Program-made: the position numbers and the translations under genes | Notes under the pieces: model-generated | Told to the model about the DNA's origin: nothing | Databases searched by the model: none | Seen by the model: the letters and a program-made list of their open reading frames with translations, nothing else | DNA from: Idiomarina piscisalsi | Lineage (GTDB): Bacteria > Pseudomonadota > Gammaproteobacteria > Enterobacterales > Alteromonadaceae | Assembly (NCBI RefSeq): GCF_003987095.1 | Contig: NZ_PIQA01000004.1 | Coordinates: 124,001 to 188,000 of the forward strand | Reading direction: 5' to 3' | Length of the DNA: 64,000 bases | Shown here: piece by piece, positions 8,949-17,057 of the stretch | Position numbering within the stretch: position 1 is the first letter of the stretch | Layout of the letters: each line of letters starts with the position of its first letter

Positions 8949-10278
8949 GCGTTGGCAGCTGTCTTGGCAGACATTAAATGCACCCTGTATGCAAACGCCA
9001 CAAAGTACCATTTGCGCTCAGCAATGGCTTAATGATGTGCAAGGCGCTGTTCAATGGTTACATGACCATGCGGGTCGCATGTTGTTATATCGTAGCGATC
9101 TTTACGAATTTAGTGTTTGGTTTTTTGCGTTGTTAAGCCTTGGCCGCGATATCGTCTTACCCTCGAACGATAAACCAGTAACCCTGGCTGAACTAAGTCA
9201 AAGTTATGATGTGAGGGTGCCGTCAAAGTTACCTGGCCTTAGTGAGAAACAACAGCTTCAGACGTTGAGCGGCTCGTTAGACAGTCAGTTAACGTTTTTC
9301 ACATCAGGCAGTAGCGGTAAGCCCAAACCGGTCATCAAAACGATTCGTCAGTTGCTCAATGAAGTTGAGACGTTGGAAGCGACCTTTGGCGAGTTGATAG
9401 CGGATAGCCGTATAGTTTCCACCGTCACCCATCAACATATTTATGGTTTGTTGTTTACGGTATTGTGGCCGTTAGCCAGTGGTCGGGTGGTGAACACACA
9501 GTTAATTGAGTATCCGGAGCAGCTTGCCGAAGCGCTAGCGGATGACGGTCAGTGTCATGTATTGGTCGGTAGCCCTGCACATTTACAACGCCTTGATAAT
9601 CTGGATGAGCTGAGCGCCCGGAATGAGGTGTTAAAGGCCATTTTCTCATCGGGCGGGCCGCTACCGGAACAGGTTCCCATCGATTTTAAAAAGCATGATT
9701 TAGTGGTTCCTATTGAGGTTTATGGCAGTACCGAAACCGGCGGTATTGCATGGCGTCAGCGTAACAACGGCGGCGAGGCATTTACCCCGCTTGTTGGTGT
9801 TAAAGTCCGGGCTACTGAGCACGGCGTTTTGGCTGTGACATCACCTCATCTGGCGAACCCAGAGGATGAGTTTATTTCTGAAGATCAGATAAAAATTGAG
9901 CAACAGGGTCGCTTTCATTTGTTAGGTAGAAAAGACACCGTGGTAAAAATTGCTGAGAAACGTGTGTCTTTAAATGAAGTTGAGCGCTTCACCCTCCAAC
10001 AAGACTGGGTAAGTCAGGTAAAGGCTTGTTTGCTGGAAGGTAAACGCAATGAAATTGGCTTGGTGATAATACTGACGGACTCTGGCAGAAAAGCACTGGA
10101 AAGCGAGGGACGCTTTGCTGTGCGTCAGGCATTAAGGCACCATTTGCAACAACGGTTTGAAAAAGTCGTGGCCCCCAAACGGTTTCGCTATGTTTCTGCG
10201 CTCCCAATTAACGATGCCGGCAAAGTCACTCAGGCCGCACTGCAAAACCTCTTTACCGACGTAACAAGGAATGACTGA
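8908..10278 (+). CDS. apeH: acyl-ACP synthetase / AMP-dependent ligase (ApeH type)
   Basis: A 456-residue ANL-superfamily adenylating enzyme. It has the phosphate-loop motif FTSGSSGKPKP near residues 130-140, the YGSTETGG motif near 271-278, and the hinge region LLGRKDTVVKIAEKRVSLNEVE near 337-358. The ApeH homologue activates the aromatic starter acid and loads it directly onto an ACP. The likely starter here is the hydroxycinnamate/cinnamate-type product of the ammonia-lyase at 12339, or a benzoate. It is shorter than fatty acyl-CoA ligases. The 5' end overlaps apeG by 41 bases; a slightly later TTG/GTG start is possible. Confidence 0.87.
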   Translation: MNGVFVVLLKTNTKRWQLSWQTLNAPCMQTPQSTICAQQWLNDVQGAVQWLHDHAGRMLLYRSDLYEFSVWFFALLSLGRDIVLPSNDKPVTLAELSQSYDVRVPSKLPGLSEKQQLQTLSGSLDSQLTFFTSGSSGKPKPVIKTIRQLLNEVETLEATFGELIADSRIVSTVTHQHIYGLLFTVLWPLASGRVVNTQLIEYPEQLAEALADDGQCHVLVGSPAHLQRLDNLDELSARNEVLKAIFSSGGPLPEQVPIDFKKHDLVVPIEVYGSTETGGIAWRQRNNGGEAFTPLVGVKVRATEHGVLAVTSPHLANPEDEFISEDQIKIEQQGRFHLLGRKDTVVKIAEKRVSLNEVERFTLQQDWVSQVKACLLEGKRNEIGLVIILTDSGRKALESEGRFAVRQALRHHLQQRFEKVVAPKRFRYVSALPINDAGKVTQAALQNLFTDVTRND

Positions 10279-10633
10279 AATGAAAACGCAGCTACCGGAA
10301 TTTTCATCCTTGAGCGAGCGAGTGAACGATGCTGATAACGCTGAAATAGTCGGCTGTTTTCGGTTGAGTGAAGACTGTATCTATTTGCAGGGGCACTTTC
10401 CATCGGCGCCCATTCTTCCGGGCGTTACACAGCTTGACTGGGTGGTTCAGCTGGCATCGCAGCACTGGTCTACACCGGTCAGCATTCAGCGGGTTGAGGT
10501 GTTAAAGTTCAACGATATGATTTTACCCGGTGCCGACGTTGACTTGGTGATACAGCGTAAACGAAAAGACTGCATTACGTTTAACTATAAAAAAGGCGAC
10601 ACGGCGTTATCGTCCGGTCGTTTGGTGTTTTAA
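10271..10633 (+). CDS. apeI: hotdog-fold 3-hydroxyacyl-ACP dehydratase (ApeI type)
   Basis: A 120-residue FabA/FabZ-like dehydratase with the catalytic His in QGHFPSAPILPGVTQ (His42). In the characterised system ApeI pairs with the second dehydratase, ApeP (here at 20056), to remove water in each polyene extension cycle. A second Met at residue 4 is an alternative start. The gene overlaps the ligase by 8 bases. Confidence 0.87.
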   Translation: MTEMKTQLPEFSSLSERVNDADNAEIVGCFRLSEDCIYLQGHFPSAPILPGVTQLDWVVQLASQHWSTPVSIQRVEVLKFNDMILPGADVDLVIQRKRKDCITFNYKKGDTALSSGRLVF

Positions 10634-11389
10634 GTGACTGTTATGTCTGAGCCGAAGTTTTGTTTTCTCGTTCCAATTTATAATCACCACCGCACTATCG
10701 AAGCAACGGTGGAGAAGCTTCTGAGTTATGCACTACCTATAATTATTGTTGATGATGGCTCTAACGAAGAAACAAAAATGGTTTTGTCACAACTCGCTGA
10801 ACGCTTTGCATCCGAGGTGTTGCTGCATACGCTTCCTGAGAACACCGGTAAAGGCGGTGCTTGCCTGGTGGGTTTCAGAGTCGCTTCAAAACAAGGGTAT
10901 ACTCATGCGCTGCAAATTGACGCTGACGGTCAGCACGACAGCGCTGATATTCCTCAATTTTTAGAACTCGCCAAACAGCGGCCTGAGGCGTTAATAAGCG
11001 GACATCCGCAGTATGATGATTCCATGCCAACCGCCCGTCGAATTGGCCGAAAGATTACGCATTTTTGGGTGCATATTGAAACACTTTCTATGTCAGTCAA
11101 AGACACCATGTGCGGATTTCGAGTGTACCCGTTAGCGGCTACCACTGAACTTATGGATAAGGCCAACATTGGCACACGAATGGACTTCGACATCGAAATT
11201 ATGGTTAGGCTGTATTGGCGGGGAGTGCCCGTTTTGTTTATTCCTACTAAGGTTATTTACCCGGAGCAGGGGCAGTCACATTTCCGAGCATTTAAAGACA
11301 ATGTGAAAATATCCTGGCTACACACTCGGTTGTTTTTTGGGATGCTGCCAAGAGCGCCGATGCTATTGGCCAGAAGGTTTAAGAGCTAG
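10634..11389 (+). CDS. family 2 glycosyltransferase (aryl polyene cluster)
   Basis: A 251-residue GT2 enzyme resembling dolichyl-phosphate mannose synthases. It has the N-terminal LVPIYNH, IIIVDDGS, the metal-binding LQIDADGQHD near residues 95-104, and the GFRVYPL acceptor-site region near 159-165. It probably adds the sugar that links the aryl polyene to its lipid anchor. In several other APE clusters a GT2 domain is fused to the LpxL-like acyltransferase (ApeJ); here they are separate, adjacent genes. The listed start is a GTG directly behind the previous stop; ATG 10643 is an equally likely start. Confidence 0.85.
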   Translation: MTVMSEPKFCFLVPIYNHHRTIEATVEKLLSYALPIIIVDDGSNEETKMVLSQLAERFASEVLLHTLPENTGKGGACLVGFRVASKQGYTHALQIDADGQHDSADIPQFLELAKQRPEALISGHPQYDDSMPTARRIGRKITHFWVHIETLSMSVKDTMCGFRVYPLAATTELMDKANIGTRMDFDIEIMVRLYWRGVPVLFIPTKVIYPEQGQSHFRAFKDNVKISWLHTRLFFGMLPRAPMLLARRFKS

Positions 11390-11392
11390 ATT

Positions 11393-12337
11393 ATGGCAGA
11401 GCAGCATTGGGCAAAAACCGAAGAGCGTGGCAGCTATTGGGGGATTCTTTTTGTTCTAAGAGCCTACCAGTACGGTGGGCATTGGCTGATGCGCCTAGTG
11501 TTGGCACCTGTTATAACCTACTTTTTTTTAACGGGCAAAGCGTCGCGGCGCGCGTCCTGTCAGTTTTTAAAGCGAGTCCATGAATTTGCGGGGGGCAAGA
11601 GCCCGTTTACCCAGCCGCCCGGTTGGCGAAAAAGCTGGTATCATTTCTGGCAGTTTGGTTTGCATGCCCTGGAAAAGATTGATGCCTGGGTCGGAAAATC
11701 TCCCAAATATACCGTCCGCAACTGTGGCGATACGCAATTCTCTGAACTGGAAAAGCGACCCGAAGGCGGGCTGCTTGTTGGCAGTCACCTGGGGAATCTC
11801 GAGGTTGCCAGAGCAATGGCGGGTAAAAAATACAGTCGACGCTTGAATGTGCTGGTGTTCACCCAGCATGCTCAGTCGTTCAACAAAGCATTAAAAACCG
11901 TTAACCCGAAGGCGGATATTGATCTGATTCAGGTCACTGACATTGATATGGGGCTCGCCATTATGCTTAAAGAACGAATTGATAATGGCGAGTATGTCGT
12001 TATTGTCGGCGACAGAACGTCGGTAACAGCACCAAGGCAGTCAGTAACTCATGAGTTTTTGGGGCAGCCAGCGCCATTTGCTTTGGGGCCATGGATATTA
12101 GCGAGCGTGTTAGAATGCCCTGTGTACTTTTTATTCTGTTTGAAGAACCCGGAAGATGGTAACTACGATCTGTATTTAAATTTCGCTTGTGAGCAGTTAA
12201 AGCTTCCGCGAAAGAGTCGGCAAGAGGCATTGCAGCCGGTACTGAAGCAATATGCCGAGCAATTAGAGCAGCTCGCTATTCGCTACCCATACCAGTGGTT
12301 TAATTTTTTTGATTTTTGGCATAAGGACAGTCAGTAG
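11393..12337 (+). CDS. LpxL/HtrB-like lysophospholipid acyltransferase (aryl polyene cluster)
   Basis: A 314-residue membrane-associated acyltransferase of the lipid A lauroyl/myristoyltransferase superfamily. It has a hydrophobic anchor near residues 30-50, the substrate-pocket motif GGLLVGSHLGNLE near 122-134 (H-x4-E type) and YVVIVGDRTSV near 200-210. It is the likely enzyme joining the aryl polyene chain to the glycolipid anchor. It would be the C-terminal half of the fused GT-acyltransferase known from other APE clusters. The gene starts 3 bases after the GT2 gene. Confidence 0.83.
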   Translation: MAEQHWAKTEERGSYWGILFVLRAYQYGGHWLMRLVLAPVITYFFLTGKASRRASCQFLKRVHEFAGGKSPFTQPPGWRKSWYHFWQFGLHALEKIDAWVGKSPKYTVRNCGDTQFSELEKRPEGGLLVGSHLGNLEVARAMAGKKYSRRLNVLVFTQHAQSFNKALKTVNPKADIDLIQVTDIDMGLAIMLKERIDNGEYVVIVGDRTSVTAPRQSVTHEFLGQPAPFALGPWILASVLECPVYFLFCLKNPEDGNYDLYLNFACEQLKLPRKSRQEALQPVLKQYAEQLEQLAIRYPYQWFNFFDFWHKDSQ

Positions 12338-12338
12338 T

Positions 12339-13886
12339 ATGACGACATCAAACGTTTGTTTTGGCGAACAGCCGGTCACCATAAAAGACGTTGTAGCACT
12401 TGCTAACAAAGAGGTGAGAGCAACCTTGAGTAAAGCGCCGGAATTTGTTGCCCGAATTGACGCTGGTGTTCGTTTCCTCGATGACCTGTTAGAGCAGGAT
12501 GGCATGATTTACGGCGTGACCACGGGCTATGGTGACAGTTGTACCGTTTCTGTGCCTGACAACCTGGTGTCAGAGCTGCCCATTCATTTAACACGCTTCC
12601 ATGGCTGTGGGTTGGGCGACTACTTTAATGAGCAGGAAACGCGCGCTATTTTGGCGGTGCGCCTGGCATCGTTGACTCAGGGTTACTCAGGGGTGAGTTG
12701 GCCGCTGTTAGAACGTTTGGTACTGATGCTGAATGAAAATATGCTGCCACTAATTCCGAAAGAGGGCAGTGTTGGCGCCAGTGGTGACTTAACACCGCTG
12801 TCTTATATTGCTGGCGCTTTAATTGGCGAGCGGGATGTTCGCTTTAACGGTGAAGTTATGACAAGCGCGGAAGCTTTCAAGGCTCTGGGTGTCGAACTTC
12901 ACACGCTGCGCCCTAAAGAAGGTTTAGCGATAATGAATGGCACGGCGGTGATGACCGCACTGGCTTGTCTGGCCTGGGATCGTGCCGACTATTTAACCCG
13001 CCTGTCCAGCCGTATTACTGCGTTAGCCAGCATTGCATTAGACGGTAATTCAAACCATTTTGATGAACTGCTGTTTGCCGTTAAACCGCATAAAGGCCAG
13101 CAACAAGTCGCCAAGTGGATACGTGACGACTTGAATCATCATGAGCATCCGCGTAATTCTTCCCGGTTGCAGGATCGCTACTCCATTCGTTGTGCGCCGC
13201 ACATTATTGGTGTGTTGAAAGACGCTTTACCGTGGTTCAAAGACACCATTGAAAACGAGCTGAACAGTGCTAACGACAACCCGATTATTGATGGTATTGG
13301 CGAGCATGTTTTGCATGGAGGCCACTTCTACGGCGGCCACATTGCTATGGTCATGGACTCGATGAAGGCCGCTATAGCGAACCTCGCCGATTTGCATGAC
13401 CGGCAAATGGCGTTGTTGCTTGATACGAAAATGAATCATGACTTGCCATCGAATTTATCGGCGGCTGAAGGTGAGCGAAAAGCGATTAACCATGGCTTTA
13501 AAGCGGTGCAAATTGGTTGTTCTGCCTGGACTGCAGAAGCATTGAAACTGACTATGCCAGCGAGTGTTTTTTCACGCTCTACTGAATGCCATAACCAGGA
13601 TAAAGTCAGTATGGGAACCATTGCCGCTCGCGATTGTATGCGGGTACTAGAGCTCACGGAGCAAGTGACAGTGGCCACCTTGTTAGCGTCCTACCAGGGC
13701 AGTGTTCTGCGCGAACGTATGGCTGGGAAGCTGCGTGAAACCGGGGCCGAGTTGGCGGAAATGCGAGCGTCGCTAGCCGCTGAATTCGAACTGCTGGTAG
13801 AAGACAGACCGCTGGAACACGAACTCAGAGGCTGGTTAGATAAAATTCGCAGCAAACCATGGAATCTGTATGGGGAGTCCGCATGA
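12339..13886 (+). CDS. aromatic amino acid ammonia-lyase (HAL/PAL/TAL family)
   Basis: A 515-residue lyase that would remove ammonia from an aromatic amino acid to give a (hydroxy)cinnamate. The self-forming MIO cofactor triad Ala-Ser-Gly is at residues 147-149 (GSVGASGDLTPL) and the catalytic Tyr is Tyr58 in YGVTTGYGD. Further family blocks are NGTAVMTALA, RYSIRCAPHIIG-like DRYSIRCAPHIIG, NSANDNPII and HGGHFYGGHI. The substrate-selectivity dyad aligns to Phe87-His88 (TRFHGCG), unlike the Ser-His of typical HAL or the His-Leu of Rhodobacter TAL. The ATG at 12339 follows AAGGA; a TTG start at 12309 would overlap the upstream gene. Its place in the cluster suggests that it makes the aryl starter for ApeH. 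Confidence 0.85.
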   Translation: MTTSNVCFGEQPVTIKDVVALANKEVRATLSKAPEFVARIDAGVRFLDDLLEQDGMIYGVTTGYGDSCTVSVPDNLVSELPIHLTRFHGCGLGDYFNEQETRAILAVRLASLTQGYSGVSWPLLERLVLMLNENMLPLIPKEGSVGASGDLTPLSYIAGALIGERDVRFNGEVMTSAEAFKALGVELHTLRPKEGLAIMNGTAVMTALACLAWDRADYLTRLSSRITALASIALDGNSNHFDELLFAVKPHKGQQQVAKWIRDDLNHHEHPRNSSRLQDRYSIRCAPHIIGVLKDALPWFKDTIENELNSANDNPIIDGIGEHVLHGGHFYGGHIAMVMDSMKAAIANLADLHDRQMALLLDTKMNHDLPSNLSAAEGERKAINHGFKAVQIGCSAWTAEALKLTMPASVFSRSTECHNQDKVSMGTIAARDCMRVLELTEQVTVATLLASYQGSVLRERMAGKLRETGAELAEMRASLAAEFELLVEDRPLEHELRGWLDKIRSKPWNLYGESA

Positions 13887-14293
13887 AGCAAGCCAGTTTA
13901 ATCATTAATGTGCCATTTTTTGATGTCGACGCCATGCAGGTGGTTTGGCACGGTCATTACATTAAATACATTGAAATGGCGCGTAGCGAGTTGCTGAGAA
14001 CTTTCGACTACGATTATCCGACGATGGAAGCGAACGGGCACCTGTGGCCGATAGTCGACTTACGTTTGAAGTATGTAGCCTCGGCCACTTACGGTCAGGA
14101 TATTCGCGTGACGGCAACACTCGCCGAGTGGGAGCACCGGCTGAAGATGAATTACGAAATTCGCTGTGTTGAAACGGATGAGTTATTGACCAAAGCGACC
14201 AGTGTGCAAGTGGCTGTCTGCAAAAACACAAAAGAAATGCTGTTTGAGTCGCCGGACATCGTATTTGAAAAGCTGGGGGTCTCACGCTCATGA
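13883..14293 (+). CDS. apeK: 4HBT-type acyl thioesterase (ApeK type)
   Basis: A 136-residue hotdog-fold thioesterase of the YbgC/FadM group. The catalytic-type Asp lies in FFDVDAMQVVWHGHYIKYIE (Asp14/Asp16 region) and is followed by the MARSELL helix. It may release chains from the ACP or clear stalled intermediates. ATG 13883 is chosen because GGGGAG lies five bases upstream and it gives the classic ATGA overlap with the lyase stop. A start at 13859 would add eight residues not needed by the fold. Confidence 0.84.
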   Translation: MKQASLIINVPFFDVDAMQVVWHGHYIKYIEMARSELLRTFDYDYPTMEANGHLWPIVDLRLKYVASATYGQDIRVTATLAEWEHRLKMNYEIRCVETDELLTKATSVQVAVCKNTKEMLFESPDIVFEKLGVSRS

Positions 14294-14826
14294 TGCGTTT
14301 ATTCGTATTAATTCTGGCATTCATGCTAACTGCAGGTGTGAAAGCTGATACAGAAACATCTGAGCAGGCACTAAAAAAGCTATCAGAGCAAGCTCAGCCA
14401 TTGCCGCTGAAGGTCATATTTGAGCAGCGTAAGTATTTGTCGGGCTTACCAAGAGCGCTAGTGAGCTCTGGCGAAATGACCATTACTGAAGATGCCATTT
14501 TGTGGGAAACGCAGAAGCCACAGAAGCAATCATTAAAAATAACTGAGCAGGGCATTTTTAAAGATTCACAGCAAACGTCAGCAACGGGCAGTGAAACCAT
14601 CGCTGAGTTGCTGCTGGCGATTCTGAAACAGGACGAACGAGTTCTGCAAGAGCAGTTTAGTTTGAGCTTACAAAAAAACTGCGTACAGATGGTGCCAAAT
14701 TCCGACACACTGGCTGGTGTCATGCAACGTATCCTCAGTTGTGGCGATGCGCGTGTCGAGCGTGTCGAACTGCACGAAACGAACGGCAATAGAACCGAAA
14801 TAAACTTTGCCGAGGCGCCGCAGTGA
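14290..14826 (+). CDS. apeL: LolA-like periplasmic carrier (ApeL type)
   Basis: A 178-residue exported protein with a signal peptide (residues 1 to ~19, ending in a V-K-A-like site) and a LolA/outer-membrane-lipoprotein-carrier beta fold. It has a VIFEQRKYLSGLPRALVSSGEM strand pair near residues 38-59 and a hydrophobic pocket pattern. In APE clusters it is thought to ferry the aryl polyene lipid across the periplasm, working with the adjacent MMPL exporter. It overlaps both neighbours by 4 bases. Confidence 0.82.
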   Translation: MMRLFVLILAFMLTAGVKADTETSEQALKKLSEQAQPLPLKVIFEQRKYLSGLPRALVSSGEMTITEDAILWETQKPQKQSLKITEQGIFKDSQQTSATGSETIAELLLAILKQDERVLQEQFSLSLQKNCVQMVPNSDTLAGVMQRILSCGDARVERVELHETNGNRTEINFAEAPQ

Positions 14827-17057
14827 CACGGGTGAGTCGCGTTGTCTTCCTATTGATACTTCTGGGTCTATTGGTGGCGGGCTTAAGCCAGCAGTTACCC
14901 AAAGCCAGTTGGCAAAGCAGCTTAGCGGATGCGTTACCCAATCAAGTGTCAGAAACCCAGCGCGCTTATCTTGAGAGCCAGCAGCCCAATACACAGCAAT
15001 TACTGATTGCTTTCGAGCAAAGCGGACATAGCGCTGGCGAACTACGCACGATAGTGGAGTCGGAAGTTGCTGTATTGCTACAGCGTGAACCGACGTTAAA
15101 ACGAGCTGAACTGACAGACACCAAAGCGTTTTTATCATTTTACCGTGAGCATGCGGGGCGTTTGGCCACGAAACAAGATACTGAGCGGTTACGTGCGGGG
15201 CAGTTCAATGGGCTTATTAGCGATGCTCAAAGCCTGTTGCAAAGTCCTGAACCCGTATTGGTTCCAGTGACTCAAGATCCTTTATTGCTGACGCAGCGCT
15301 ATCTTAAGAGCTTACCGGATTTAATGCCGGGCTATAAAAACCATAACGGTCTTTATAGCCGCACTGACGGAGAAACGGTGCAAGTACTGGTGCCACTGCA
15401 AATTGCGGGTGACGCATTGAGCATTAACCAGACACAACAAGTGGTTGCTCAGCTTCATGGCTTTATCAGAGCGGTAAAGCAAACCGATGCTGACATAAGC
15501 AGTTATAGAAGCGGCTTAATTTTTCATGCGGATGCTGGCGCTAAGCAAGCCAAACAGGAAATGACTTGGTTTGGTGGGCTGTCTTTATTATTGGTTCTAA
15601 GCGTTTTAATTTGGGTGTTTCGCTCCCCCTTCCAGCTGTTTTATACATTAAGTTTACTGGCTGTTGCGTCGGCGTTTGGGCTACTGGCAACGCTGTTTTG
15701 GTCGTCTTCACCGCATGTGCTGATGTTGGTATTTGCAACCAGCTTCATCGGCCTGTGTATTGATTATGTTATCCATGGGTTTATTGCGCGCAGTCACGGA
15801 GCGTCAGCCTGGAAAGCATTGACCCCTGCACTTTGGTTGGGTGGTTTAACAACGATAGCCGGCTATGCTCTGTTGTTAGCGGTTCCGCTTCCTCTGTTAC
15901 AACAGCTGGGTGTGTTTATGGCGGCGGCATTATTCAGCGCGGTTTTGTTGGTGACTCTTACTTTGCCTTGGCTGCCTAAACCTAAGCAACCGCAAGCGAA
16001 ATGGCAGCGGTTTTGTGAAAAAGCCGAAGCAGGGTATTGTCGATTACAACGACAACTACCGAGTCGTTGGCTAACGGTGCTGCCGGTGATCACGGTGGTC
16101 ATTCTGATAGCCGCTCATGCATCTAATGACAGCGTCCGCTTGCTAGCCAGCTCCCCCAAACCGCTGTTAGAAGAAGAAAACTATTTGCGAGAGCATACGT
16201 CGTTTTATTTCAGTCCCGAAGTTATTCTTGTTGCCGGCGATACTCGCCAGCAGGTGATTGAAAGAACCAGTCTTGTCGACGAGAGCTATCACGCCATTGG
16301 TATTAGCAGCTATTATCCGCCAATCTCCCAGCAGCAAGATGCCATCGAACTGCAACGTCAGCTATTTGAATCCAGTGAAGGCGTTGCTTTTTTGCAGTGG
16401 TTGGGGATATCAGCGCCCAAACTTAATGCTGTAGAAGCCGCTCATCCGCTTGAACACCAGTTTCTGTATCCTTTTAAAGACCTTTGGCTAAGTGTTGTGC
16501 GCCTAAAACAGGGGCAGGCCGCTGCGAGTTTTGGTGACAAACCGTGGGCGCAAGTTTTCGACCCAATAGAGCATGCATCCAGTGCGTTGGGCGAATACCG
16601 GCAGTCTATGCAGGTTTGGTTGGGTGTGCTGTTGGCTTTAAGCTTCTTTGTACTGTTTATATTCCTGAATCGGGGAGCGGCACTAAAAGAAAAAGCGAAA
16701 GCTTCCTGGCAGGTATTCAGTGTTATTTTGCTATCGGTGTCTACGGCATTACTTATTGCGCAATTAAGCCAGCCGTTGAACCTGTTCCACTGGATAGGTG
16801 CCATGTTTGTGCTGGTTCTGAGCATTGACTATGGCGTGTTTTGCGCTAGTCGACTGCAACGCTCACACGCACTACAGGCTATTTACTTATCGGCTTTAAC
16901 CACGTTAGTGGCTTTTGGCGCGCTGACGTTCAGTTCAACACCGGCAATAGCAGCCTTTGGGCAAGTGGTCATGGTAGGCGTATTGGTAAGTGTGCTTTTT
17001 TGCCCGTTGATAACAGCAGCCCCAACAAAAGACATTAAAAAGGACGAAGTACAATGA
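14823..17057 (+). CDS. apeM: MMPL/RND-type aryl polyene lipid exporter (ApeM type)
   Basis: A 744-residue inner-membrane transporter of the MMPL/HpnN class. One membrane helix is at the N-terminus, then a periplasmic domain (~30-240) and five helices (~245-390). A second periplasmic domain (~440-590) and a final helix block (~595-735) follow. The duplicated sterol-sensing-like motifs FIGLCIDYVIHG and LVLSIDYGVFCAS lie in the helix blocks. It probably extracts the aryl polyene lipid from the inner membrane for the LolA-like carrier. The start is a GTG in a GTGA overlap with the previous stop. Confidence 0.85.
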   Translation: MTRVSRVVFLLILLGLLVAGLSQQLPKASWQSSLADALPNQVSETQRAYLESQQPNTQQLLIAFEQSGHSAGELRTIVESEVAVLLQREPTLKRAELTDTKAFLSFYREHAGRLATKQDTERLRAGQFNGLISDAQSLLQSPEPVLVPVTQDPLLLTQRYLKSLPDLMPGYKNHNGLYSRTDGETVQVLVPLQIAGDALSINQTQQVVAQLHGFIRAVKQTDADISSYRSGLIFHADAGAKQAKQEMTWFGGLSLLLVLSVLIWVFRSPFQLFYTLSLLAVASAFGLLATLFWSSSPHVLMLVFATSFIGLCIDYVIHGFIARSHGASAWKALTPALWLGGLTTIAGYALLLAVPLPLLQQLGVFMAAALFSAVLLVTLTLPWLPKPKQPQAKWQRFCEKAEAGYCRLQRQLPSRWLTVLPVITVVILIAAHASNDSVRLLASSPKPLLEEENYLREHTSFYFSPEVILVAGDTRQQVIERTSLVDESYHAIGISSYYPPISQQQDAIELQRQLFESSEGVAFLQWLGISAPKLNAVEAAHPLEHQFLYPFKDLWLSVVRLKQGQAAASFGDKPWAQVFDPIEHASSALGEYRQSMQVWLGVLLALSFFVLFIFLNRGAALKEKAKASWQVFSVILLSVSTALLIAQLSQPLNLFHWIGAMFVLVLSIDYGVFCASRLQRSHALQAIYLSALTTLVAFGALTFSSTPAIAAFGQVVMVGVLVSVLFCPLITAAPTKDIKKDEVQ

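Noticed and set aside
12339-13886. Histidine utilisation enzyme HutH
   Set aside because: No hutU, hutI or hutG nearby, the selectivity pair is Phe-His rather than Ser-His, and the gene is embedded in the aryl polyene operon.
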